From Pseudolabrys sp. (lineage in GTDB: Bacteria; Pseudomonadota; Alphaproteobacteria; Rhizobiales; Xanthobacteraceae), in contig JAQSCR010000452.1 in assembly GCA_029945495.1 (NCBI GenBank), positions 1-13,172 on the forward strand: a stretch of 13,172 nucleotides of DNA, read 5' to 3'. Below, piece after piece: positions 1-6,722 of this stretch. Under the pieces are notes generated by a model. It searched no databases. It was not told the origin of the DNA and saw nothing but the letters and a program-made list of their open reading frames with translations. Both the position numbers and the translations under genes were made by a program. Position 1 is the first letter of the stretch. Each line of letters begins with the position of its first letter.

Positions 1-2
1 GG

Positions 3-2489
3 AATTGGACGCGAAAAGACCCCTCAGGGGGTCAATATTGCAAGCAATTTTGCAACCGTGTCGAGCAGGGGCGCGCGCAAATTCAAGGGCATCTTCAGAG
101 CCACAACGCCCCAGATGCAGAGGCGTTGGCAACTATGATCGCTGCCGCAGCGGCCGAGGTCATTGTCCAGACCGAGACGCGCGACGTCGCGATCATTGCG
201 CGCGATACGCTGCGGATCGCGCTACAAACCACCCAAGGGGTTGCCGCCCGCTTTGTCGAGCATGACGCCGCGGTCGCGGCGCTCGATCTTGTCGAACAGC
301 AGCAGGAAAGAATTGACGCGCTCAAGGCCCGCCAGTCAGCAGCCCACCAAGCGCAGAGCTGCGCCGCCCCCGACCAGCGCGTGGAAGAGGCAGCCAAAGA
401 ACTTGCTGCGGGCGCTGAGGCATTGACGCAGGCCCAGGCGGAGGCTGATCGGCAGGAGATGGCAGCCGAGCTGGCCGCCGAAGCGCTTGCCGTTTCTCTC
501 GCCCACCAGGATCGTCGAGACGTTGCGGCCTCGCTCCTAACCGGGCTGCAGGCCTTTCAGGACCGCGTGGCGCGGGCTGAGCCCATGCGGGCGGCCTCCC
601 GTCAGAGCGGCGCCACGCTACGTCTTGCCCAACAACAGCTGGACCATGCCGGACCCGCTCATTCGGGCGCGGAGGCGGCGCTCGAACGCGCGAACAACCG
701 CCGGGTGGAAATGCAACAGCGCATGCTTCGCATCGCGGAAGTGGAAACGACGACGCACACTCTCCGCCAAGAGCATGAGCGGTCGTCGACTTACGTCCGG
801 ACCAAAGAAACTGTCGATCGCTTGGCGGATGTATGTCGCCAGAAGCAGGCGAATCTAGAGGTCCTCCGTGAGGCCCTGGCGCGGGCGCGCGCCGCGGAGA
901 CGTCCGCCGAACAAGCCCTGTCTTCGGCGCAAGCGATCCATTTGGCGCACACGTTGATCGATGGCGAACCGTGCCCGGTCTGTGGTTCCCAAGACCATCT
1001 GCGGCCTGCAGTCGGCGATATACAAGGCCAGGGGTTGGATCGGGCATGGCGTGATGCGCGCGGGGCCCGGGATATCGCGGACGCGGCTGAACGAACTGGT
1101 TCGGAGACGGCGGCGCGTGCGGACGGGGAATGGGTGCAGGCTGTTGCTCGCCTCCAAGAACTCGCTACGCCGGAGCGAGATCTGCCGACGATCAAAGGCG
1201 AGTTAGCCCGCGCCGAACTGGAGCTTGGGACTTTGCGCGCGGACTGCGATATTGGTGCCGCGCAGGCTGAGGTGGACCTCGCCCGCGCGGCGCTCTCTGT
1301 GACGGTTGCAGCTTTGACGGCAGCTCGTGACGCCCACATGGGGGCCGATAAGACGGCCGCATCGGACGCTTCGGCGTTAGAGGGGGCGTTGTCGGACGTA
1401 CCGGCGGACCTTCGCGACACGGCGGCGATTGCGGCCAGGCTGAAAGCCGCCACGCTTGAGCGTGACCGCCTAGTCGCCGAGCATCAGGTCGCGATCGTCA
1501 ACGAGCGCACGGCAAGTGATGCTGTCAAAGGCGCGCGCGTGACACTGGCCCATGCCCAAGCTCGCGAACGGGAGCTCGCCACCGCGCGAGACACTCATGG
1601 GGCCGCCTTCCAAGCCGCGAAGCGTTCGGCGGGTTTGGACGATGCGACCTACATCTTGGCGAAGGCCGACATTCCGAATCTCGGGGCGTTGACGACTCAG
1701 ATCGGCGCGCACGCCGAGGCGCAGGCGTCGGCGGTCGATCGACGTGACCGCGCCGCTCTGGTCATCAACGATCTCGTCCGCCCGAATTTGGCGGAGGCCG
1801 AAGCGGCCCTTGCTGCAGCCGATGCCGCCCTTACGAGGGCCGAGCAAACGCTGACCTCGACATCGCTCAAGCTTAAACAGTTCGAAGCGGCCCTTCTGAC
1901 AATCCAACGACTGGACGCTGAACTTGCCGAGGCAACGGAACGCTTCCGGGTGTTAGGCGAGCTGGCGCAACTGACCGACGGCCGCAACGCGCATCGGCTC
2001 CGGCTCCGCGACTTCGCCATTGCGGCGACCTTTGACCTGGTTCTTGAGGCCGCGAATCTCCGCTTTGCGCGCATGTCACGGGGACGTTTTGCTCTCCTGC
2101 GCAAGTTTGAAGGCGGCGATGGTCGTGCGCGCGCGGGTTTGGATATCGAAGTCTACGACGCCCACACAGATCAGAAGCGCGACGCGCACACGCTGTCCGG
2201 GGGCGAGGGTTTCCTTGCCTCGCTGTCGCTCGCGCTTGGTCTCTCGGACGTGGTCCAGGCAGAAACGGGCGGCGTGAAGCTAGACGCCATCTTCATCGAC
2301 GAAGGCTTCGGGCACTTGGATGATGAGATGCTCGATGTCGCCTTAGATACGCTGCGTGATCTCGTCGGCCAAGATCGCGCGGTCGGGGTCATCAGTCACG
2401 TGGACAGCGTTAAACAGCAAATTCCTGCGGGGTTTGATGTCGTTCGGACGCTACGCGGTAGTGCAATTGAACCGCGGCGTACCGCATGA
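3..2489 (+). CDS. sbcC: SbcC/Rad50-type nuclease-complex ATPase, 5' end cut off by the window
   Basis: This is the C-terminal ~828 residues of an SMC-like exonuclease ATPase. The frame is open from base 3, so the gene begins outside the window; the TTG at 126 is not a convincing start, and the Walker A lobe is missing. What is visible: long Ala/Glu/Gln-rich coiled coils, a zinc-hook CPVC (972-983, visible residue ~324) between the two coil arms, a second coil, the ABC signature LSGGE (2193-2207), Walker B ending in Asp-Glu (2298-2303) and an H-loop His (2397-2399). SbcC normally pairs with the SbcD nuclease to cut hairpins and process DNA ends; sbcD usually lies just upstream, which here would be off the window. 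The gene converges on an integrase next to a disrupted radC, so it is probably cargo of an integrated element rather than the resident chromosomal copy. Family assignment is secure; cargo status is inferred. Confidence 0.92.
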   Translation, partial: NWTRKDPSGGQYCKQFCNRVEQGRAQIQGHLQSHNAPDAEALATMIAAAAAEVIVQTETRDVAIIARDTLRIALQTTQGVAARFVEHDAAVAALDLVEQQQERIDALKARQSAAHQAQSCAAPDQRVEEAAKELAAGAEALTQAQAEADRQEMAAELAAEALAVSLAHQDRRDVAASLLTGLQAFQDRVARAEPMRAASRQSGATLRLAQQQLDHAGPAHSGAEAALERANNRRVEMQQRMLRIAEVETTTHTLRQEHERSSTYVRTKETVDRLADVCRQKQANLEVLREALARARAAETSAEQALSSAQAIHLAHTLIDGEPCPVCGSQDHLRPAVGDIQGQGLDRAWRDARGARDIADAAERTGSETAARADGEWVQAVARLQELATPERDLPTIKGELARAELELGTLRADCDIGAAQAEVDLARAALSVTVAALTAARDAHMGADKTAASDASALEGALSDVPADLRDTAAIAARLKAATLERDRLVAEHQVAIVNERTASDAVKGARVTLAHAQARERELATARDTHGAAFQAAKRSAGLDDATYILAKADIPNLGALTTQIGAHAEAQASAVDRRDRAALVINDLVRPNLAEAEAALAAADAALTRAEQTLTSTSLKLKQFEAALLTIQRLDAELAEATERFRVLGELAQLTDGRNAHRLRLRDFAIAATFDLVLEAANLRFARMSRGRFALLRKFEGGDGRARAGLDIEVYDAHTDQKRDAHTLSGGEGFLASLSLALGLSDVVQAETGGVKLDAIFIDEGFGHLDDEMLDVALDTLRDLVGQDRAVGVISHVDSVKQQIPAGFDVVRTLRGSAIEPRRTA

Positions 2490-2500
2490 GGAACCTTGAG

Positions 2501-2647
2501 ATGACGACATCAGATGCAGTCCTGGCTTTCGTAAGGGTCGGCCGCCGACTTCGGCGAGCGGGCGTTGCCTTTCTTGGCCGGCGTTTCAGAGGGGCGTCTG
2601 GAGGTCACGGTTGGCCCGATCTTTCAACGGCGCTAAGGGCGATCTGA
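2501..2647 (+). CDS. Possible small ORF (48 aa) directly after sbcC
   Basis: An ATG 11 bases after the sbcC stop opens a 48-codon frame ending in TGA. It has a good ribosome-binding sequence (AGGA at 2489-2492, 8 bases before the ATG) that overlaps the sbcC stop, as expected for translational coupling. The predicted peptide is basic and Arg/Gly-rich in the middle (segment VGRRLRRAGVAFLGRRF). No family is recognised. It could be a genuine small partner, the decayed start of a longer gene trimmed when the element formed, or chance. It ends 8 bases before the stop of the convergent integrase, so almost the whole 166-base gap between the two genes is this frame. No terminator hairpin is obvious in the gap. 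Confidence 0.3.
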   Translation: MTTSDAVLAFVRVGRRLRRAGVAFLGRRFRGASGGHGWPDLSTALRAI

Positions 2648-2655
2648 GCGCACAT

Positions 2656-3897
2656 CTATGCCGCCACCTTTAGGCGCTTCTTGCTCAGCAGGGATCGGAC
2701 AAAAGCGTTCCACTTCTTCATCGCGGCCCGCTTCTCGGGCATGTAATTCCAGCGATCATAGCTCTTCGAGCTGACGTCCTGGAGCGTGTGGTTCTGCAGC
2801 CGGTCGCGAATCTCCTTCGATAGGCCGGCCTTTCCAGCCAGGGTTTTCCAGGTCCGACGCAAGTCCCGGTTGGTGACGACCGGGATCACCTCGCGGTCGC
2901 GCTGGCGCCACATGAACGAATAGAGTGTTCCGTGGCTGACCGGCTTGGTCGGGTCGGTCGCGGAGGGGAAAAACCAGCCATGCGCATTGGGTTTGATAGA
3001 CTCGATCAGCTCTGCTGCGACTTCTGGGACGGGAATGGCGTGTGGTTTGCCATTCTTGGTCTTTGACCAGTCAATGATCCGTTCTTTGGCATCCCACTGA
3101 TCGATATGCAGGCGGGCGATTTCCTCGACGCGTTGACCGGTAAGCATGAGGATGCGCACGGCGCGCGTATAGGGCGGGTGAACGGGCGTGTCAGGGTATT
3201 CGAGCCAGTGGTAGAGGCGCAGGAATTCGTCTTCGTCTAGCCAGCGCGTGCCGACTGTCTTGGGTTCGGTGGGGATGCCCGCCGCGGGATTATAGACGAG
3301 GCGGAAACGCCGGAGCGACGCGCTGCGGTAATCGTGCTCTGATTTCATGCCCCAGCTAAAGGCAGACCGGATGTAGCTTCGGACATGATCTGCCATGGAA
3401 CGCTTGCCGCGATCGTAGATCGGCCGGATTAGATCGGTGATTTCGTCTGGCTCGATGTCCCGGGCCGGCCGATTGCGGCCGAGAGTGTCCGCGATCTTGT
3501 TGAGGCCTTTCTCCGCCTCCTTCCATGACGATTTTCCAGTTTCCTTTAGGTTGGCAACGTAGGCCTCGAAGAGATCGGCAACCGTGCCGGGGCGCGTGTC
3601 GCCAGCGATCTTGATGCTGCGTCCCTTCTGGATCATGTCCGCAAAATCTCGGTTGAAGGCCTCGCGCGCCTTGCTAAGCGGCATTGACGGGTATGATCCG
3701 AGCTTCTTTTTGAGGCGTTTTTGGTCGCGCCACTGTTGCGCCATCCAATCCGCAGTGACGCGGGTCGGCATGGGCTTCATGACCAGGATAAGACGACCGG
3801 TGCCGTGCCCCTCGCCATCGACGAGGCTCAGTTGCTTTCCGGTCTGCTCCACCTGCTTCAGAGCGCGGCGTATTTCTCCATCGGTAAGGCTCGGCAC
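2656..3897 (-). CDS. Tyrosine recombinase / integrase of the radC-inserted element
   Basis: This 413-residue phage-type integrase would catalyse site-specific integration and excision of the element. It starts at GTG (3897) with GGGAG about 8 bases upstream. The N-terminal ~85 residues look like an arm-binding domain, followed by a SAM-like core-binding domain (~105-220) and a catalytic domain. Visible catalytic residues are Arg256 (in TGQRVEE), the beta-hairpin Lys in TKNGKPH, Arg347 (in RDLRRT), His370 (in LQNH) and the nucleophile Tyr380 (in SKSYDRW). The first position of the HxxR box, usually His, is Arg344 here. I recall this RDLRRTWKT form from other alphaproteobacterial integrases, so it is probably a subfamily trait rather than damage. 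The gene is intact. It lies next to the radC break, reading away from it into the element, the usual arrangement for an integrase at an element end. Confidence 0.93.
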   Translation of the reverse strand: MPSLTDGEIRRALKQVEQTGKQLSLVDGEGHGTGRLILVMKPMPTRVTADWMAQQWRDQKRLKKKLGSYPSMPLSKAREAFNRDFADMIQKGRSIKIAGDTRPGTVADLFEAYVANLKETGKSSWKEAEKGLNKIADTLGRNRPARDIEPDEITDLIRPIYDRGKRSMADHVRSYIRSAFSWGMKSEHDYRSASLRRFRLVYNPAAGIPTEPKTVGTRWLDEDEFLRLYHWLEYPDTPVHPPYTRAVRILMLTGQRVEEIARLHIDQWDAKERIIDWSKTKNGKPHAIPVPEVAAELIESIKPNAHGWFFPSATDPTKPVSHGTLYSFMWRQRDREVIPVVTNRDLRRTWKTLAGKAGLSKEIRDRLQNHTLQDVSSKSYDRWNYMPEKRAAMKKWNAFVRSLLSKKRLKVAA

Positions 3898-3920
3898 TGG
3901 GCTCTCCCATCGGCTTCTAA

Positions 3921-3995
3921 GTGGGGTCGCCAGACGGGTAGTAGGGGTCGGCGACTGGGGTCAGGAAGGTTCCTGATCCCCTACTAACAGACCCC
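3921..3995. repeat. Nested inverted repeats and GGGGTC direct repeats between integrase start and radC junction
   Basis: A perfect palindrome TCAGGAA-GG-TTCCTGA (3961-3976) is extended on each side by GGGG (3957-3960) and CCCC (3978-3981) with one bulged T. A second 9-base inverted pair, TAGTAGGGG (3939-3947) and CCCCTACTA (3978-3986), overlaps it, so two alternative stems share the right arm. GGGGTC occurs three times in the same orientation (3923, 3944 and 3957), and its complement GACCCC is at 3990-3995. Sets of short repeats between an integrase gene and its crossover site are typical of arm-type integrase or excisionase binding sites, and this is the favoured reading. It could also act as a terminator for the altered radC frame, whose stop falls inside it, or as an operator for the integrase promoter. 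Confidence 0.55.
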
Positions 3996-4664
3996 AATAT
4001 GCCACAGTATCCAGCCGCACGACAAGCCAGAAAATGATGATGATTCAATGGGTAGTAGCGTGATTGAGCGTGATCCAAATAGCTGAGTGGGATGGTTGTG
4101 CACTAAAATTAGCGCGGTCGCCGACAGCTCCAGCGCGCGCTTGACCACCTCGCGCGGATAAACCGGCGTGTGATCGACGGTGCCGACCTGCTGCACTTCG
4201 TCGGCGATCAGCTGGTTGCGCTTGTCGAGAAACAATAAGCGGAACTGCTCCTTGTCGGCGTAGGCCATGGCGGTGCGGCAATAGTCGATCACGCTCGACC
4301 ATGACGACAGCACAGTCCGCTTCTGTGCCTGGCCGCGCGCCAGCCGGCTCGCCGCCGCGTGCACGATCTTCAGCTCGGTGATGGCGGCTTCGCCCATGCC
4401 CTTGAATTCGGCGAGACGGGCCGACGGCGCCGCCACGACTTCGCCGAAAGAGCCAAATCGCGCGATCAGTTCCTTGGCCAGCGGTTTGATATCCCGCTGC
4501 GGAATGGCGCGGAACAGCACCAGTTCGAGCAGTTCGTAATCGCTGACGGCGTCGGCGCCGGCTTCGCGAAAGCGCCCGCGCAGCCTTTCGCGATGGCCGT
4601 GATAGTGCGGCGCCGACTCCGAGAGGCCGAGCGTCTCACCCGTATTGTCGTCGTGATTGGTCAT
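3984..4664 (-). pseudogene. radC: radC (JAB/MPN-domain DNA repair protein homologue), truncated by insertion
   Basis: The start is the ATG at 4664; a TTG-initiated extension to 4715 is possible but adds nothing RadC-like. Residues 1-~80 hold the N-terminal helical UPF0758/HhH-like part (HYHGHRERLRGRF, then SDYELLELVLF), and residues ~100-192 the JAB domain up to ALILVHNHP. A normal RadC continues for about 30-50 more residues, supplying the Ser and Asp of the JAMM metal motif (H-x-H-x7-S-x2-D). Here the frame instead runs into 34 unrelated residues and stops at 3984-3986 within the attachment-region palindrome. The metal site is therefore incomplete and the product is probably inactive. RadC's biochemical role is not well settled, and radC loss is usually tolerated. 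map lies 78 bases upstream on the same strand and may be co-transcribed. Confidence 0.85.
4089..4115. other. Probable att junction (element end) inside the radC JAMM motif
   Basis: On the minus strand radC reads normally with GC-rich codons up to the Ala codon at 4113-4115. Leu-Ile-Leu then appear as CTA, ATT and TTA, rare choices in this genome, before GTG CAC AAC CAT CCC encodes the conserved VHNHP. After that codon the frame no longer matches RadC. The simplest explanation is that the element carries a short copy of the conserved radC motif in its attachment site, and that recombination took place at about 4107-4117. The left side would then be element and the right side chromosome. The matching repeat and the radC 3' end should lie beyond the other end of the element, outside the window. 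Confidence 0.6.
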
Positions 4665-4742
4665 ACGCCCGCGCCCGCTTTGATCCTGGCGGGAGTGTAG
4701 TGCAACCTTATACAATCTACGAGGGTAGTTTGGGGGTGCCGT

Positions 4743-5567
4743 TCAGAGCTTGTACGGCGGCTTGTCCAGCCCGGCCGGCGAAAAGGTGAAGACTTCGACG
4801 CCGTCTTTGGTCACGCCCACGGTGTGCTCGAACTGCGCCGACAGCGAGCGATCGCGGGTGACCGCCGTCCAGCCGTCGGAGAGCACCTTCACGTGGGGCC
4901 GGCCGAGATTGATCATCGGCTCGACGGTGAAGAACATGCCCGGCTTGAGCACGACGCCCTCGCCGGGGCGGCCGACATGGACGATATTGGGCTCGTCGTG
5001 GAACAGCCGACCAAGCCCGTGCCCGCAGAAGTCCCGCACCACGCTCATGTGCTGGGCCTCGACATAGCTCTGGATCGCGGCGCCGATGTCGCCGGTGGTG
5101 GAACCGGGGCGGATGGAGGCGATGCCGCGCATCATCGATTCGTAGGTCACCTCGATCAGCCGCTCGGCCCGGCGCGGGATTTGCCCGACCGGATACATCC
5201 GGCTGGAATCGCCATGCCAGCCGTCCAGGATGAGGGTGACGTCGATATTGACGATATCCCCGTCCTTCATCGGCTTGTCGCTGGGGATGCCGTGGCAGAC
5301 CACATGGTTGAGCGAGGTACAGGTCGATTTCTTGTAGCCGCGATACATCAGCGTGGCCGGCAGCGCGCCGTGGTCCATCGCGAATTCATAGACCAGCCGG
5401 TCGATGGTGTCGGTCGGTACACCGGGACCTACATGCTCGGTCAGCATGTCGAGGCACCGCGCGGTCAGCTGCCCGGCCTTGCGCATGCCGTCGAAGGCAG
5501 CGGGCCCGTGAATCTTGATCTGTCCGGTCTTGCGGAGGGGGGTGGCGGCGGCGTCGACGTAGGTCAT
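4743..5567 (-). CDS. map: Type I methionine aminopeptidase
   Basis: This 274-residue cytosolic metalloprotease removes the N-terminal Met from nascent proteins and is normally essential. All five metal ligands are present in the expected spacing: Asp109 (NIDVT), Asp120 (HGDSSRM), His183 (CGHGLGR), Glu216 (FTVEPMI) and Glu247 (QFEHTV). His92 in VVCHGIP matches the substrate-positioning histidine. Each is 12 residues later than in the E. coli enzyme, reflecting a short N-terminal extension. The length is normal for the family. The ATG start is followed by a non-conserved leader before IKIHGPAAF; no strong Shine-Dalgarno sequence is seen. A palindromic repeat separates it from the operon upstream, so it probably has its own promoter within 5568-5609 or reads through from denD. 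Confidence 0.97.
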   Translation of the reverse strand: MTYVDAAATPLRKTGQIKIHGPAAFDGMRKAGQLTARCLDMLTEHVGPGVPTDTIDRLVYEFAMDHGALPATLMYRGYKKSTCTSLNHVVCHGIPSDKPMKDGDIVNIDVTLILDGWHGDSSRMYPVGQIPRRAERLIEVTYESMMRGIASIRPGSTTGDIGAAIQSYVEAQHMSVVRDFCGHGLGRLFHDEPNIVHVGRPGEGVVLKPGMFFTVEPMINLGRPHVKVLSDGWTAVTRDRSLSAQFEHTVGVTKDGVEVFTFSPAGLDKPPYKL

Positions 5568-5609
5568 GGTGCCAATGTAAGGATTCGACCGCAGGCGGGC
5601 AAGAAGCCC

Positions 5610-5713
5610 GTCATTCCGGGATGCGAGCGCAGCTCGCAGACCCGGAATCCAGTAACAAGCTCAGCTCTTGGCTGGATTCCGGGTTCGCGCCTTTCGGCGC
5701 GCCCCGGAATGAC
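5610..5713. repeat. Palindromic intergenic repeat (rhizobial type)
   Basis: An outer 11-base inverted pair, GTCATTCCGGG (5610-5620) and CCCGGAATGAC (5703-5713), encloses an inner 12-base pair, CCCGGAATCCAG (5641-5652) and CTGGATTCCGGG (5672-5683). Two small hairpins lie in the arms: TGCGAGC-gca-GCTCGCA (5622-5638) and CGCGCC-tttc-GGCGCG (5686-5701). The unit could fold as a long stem or as a cloverleaf-like set of hairpins. It fills the gap between the denD stop and the map start. Dispersed elements of this look (TCATTCCGGG...CCCGGAATGA) are common between genes in Bradyrhizobium-like genomes; this identification rests on memory of the family. It may stop transcription leaving denD or stabilise the operon mRNA 3' end. 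Confidence 0.85.
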
Positions 5714-5715
5714 AG

Positions 5716-6696
5716 TTAAGCGATTTTACCGCCCAATTCGTCCTCGATATGAGCCCGTATAATCTCGTCGAAGTTCGCCTCGGCGGTAAATCCGAGCGCC
5801 GCGGCGCGCTTGGCATCGATACGTTCGGACCAGCCGGCGACGATCCGCATCACCAGCTCGTCCGGCTCGCGCTTGATGCGGGCGGCGACTTTGGGGCCGG
5901 CAATACGGGTCAACGCTGCGATCTGTTCGGCGACGGTGCAGCACACACCCGGCATTGCCAAGCTGACGCGGGGGCCGAGCTGCTCGCGCGTCAAGCCGGC
6001 GGCATGAATGAGGAAGCCGACCGCCGCGCGCGGGCTGGCGTGCGTGTGGCGCACCGTGTCGGCGACCGGCAAAATTGCTTCATGCCCGGCCAGCGGCTCG
6101 CGGATGATGCCGGAGAAGAATCCGGACGCCGCCTTGTTCGGCTTACCCGGCCGCACGCAAATCGTCGGCAGGCGAATGCCGACGCCGTCGAGGAAGCCGC
6201 GCCGGTTGTAATCGGCCAGCAGCAATTCGCTGATCGCCTTCTGCGTGCCATAGGAGGTGAGCGGCGTGAGATGAAAATCGTCCGGGATCGCGTAGGGGAA
6301 CGGCGCGCCGTAAACCGCGATCGACGAGGTGAAGATCACCTTGGGTTTGTAGTGGTCGCCTGCCAGCCGAATGGCTTCGAGCAACGCCCGGGTGCCGTCG
6401 AGATTGACGTGATAGCCCTTGTCGAAATCGATCTCGGCCTCGCCCGACACCACGCCGGCGAGATGAAAAATCACATCCGGCCGCCCGGCAAGCAATCGTT
6501 CCGCGGCGTCCGGCGCCGCCAGGTCGCCAGTGACGATATTGACAGCGCCTTCAAATCCCGCCGGTCTGTCCGCGGCAACGACGTCCGTCAGCGTCAGTGC
6601 GTCGATCTTGCTGCCGTTGAGTTTGCCGTTCTTGACCAGCCGGGCGGTCAGCTTGCGGCCGATCATGCCGGCGGCGCCGGTCATCAGAATATGCAT
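5716..6696 (-). CDS. denD: D-erythronate dehydrogenase-like NAD(P)-dependent epimerase/SDR
   Basis: This 326-residue extended short-chain dehydrogenase resembles DenD, which oxidises D-erythronate to 2-oxo-tetronate in four-carbon sugar-acid breakdown. The nucleotide-binding TGAAGMIG is at residues 6-13, the catalytic Ser at 124-125 (TSSIAVYG), and the Tyr149-x3-Lys153 pair lies in SYGTQKA. The stretch IRLPTICVRPGKPNKAASGF and the C-terminal IIRAHIEDELGG are characteristic of the DenD subgroup as I recall it. The start is the ATG at 6696 with an AGAGGGG ribosome-binding sequence; the frame runs further upstream only because the GC-rich DNA has no stops. It is the last gene of the four-gene operon, 26 bases after the MFS gene. 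The usual partners for erythronate use (OtnK/DenK kinase, OtnC aldolase, OtnI isomerase) are not in the window. The family is firm; the exact substrate is likely but unproven. Confidence 0.85.
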   Translation of the reverse strand: MHILMTGAAGMIGRKLTARLVKNGKLNGSKIDALTLTDVVAADRPAGFEGAVNIVTGDLAAPDAAERLLAGRPDVIFHLAGVVSGEAEIDFDKGYHVNLDGTRALLEAIRLAGDHYKPKVIFTSSIAVYGAPFPYAIPDDFHLTPLTSYGTQKAISELLLADYNRRGFLDGVGIRLPTICVRPGKPNKAASGFFSGIIREPLAGHEAILPVADTVRHTHASPRAAVGFLIHAAGLTREQLGPRVSLAMPGVCCTVAEQIAALTRIAGPKVAARIKREPDELVMRIVAGWSERIDAKRAAALGFTAEANFDEIIRAHIEDELGGKIA

Positions 6697-6722
6697 TCGC
6701 GTTTCCCCTCTAGACTTGAACC

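Noticed and set aside
3898..4100. tRNA gene as integrase target
   Set aside because: No cloverleaf or T-loop sequence is visible; the disrupted radC explains the insertion site.
4824..5762. 312-codon plus-strand open frame opposite map
   Set aside because: Antisense to map, which has all five metal ligands, and it runs through the palindromic repeat; its product shows no domain.
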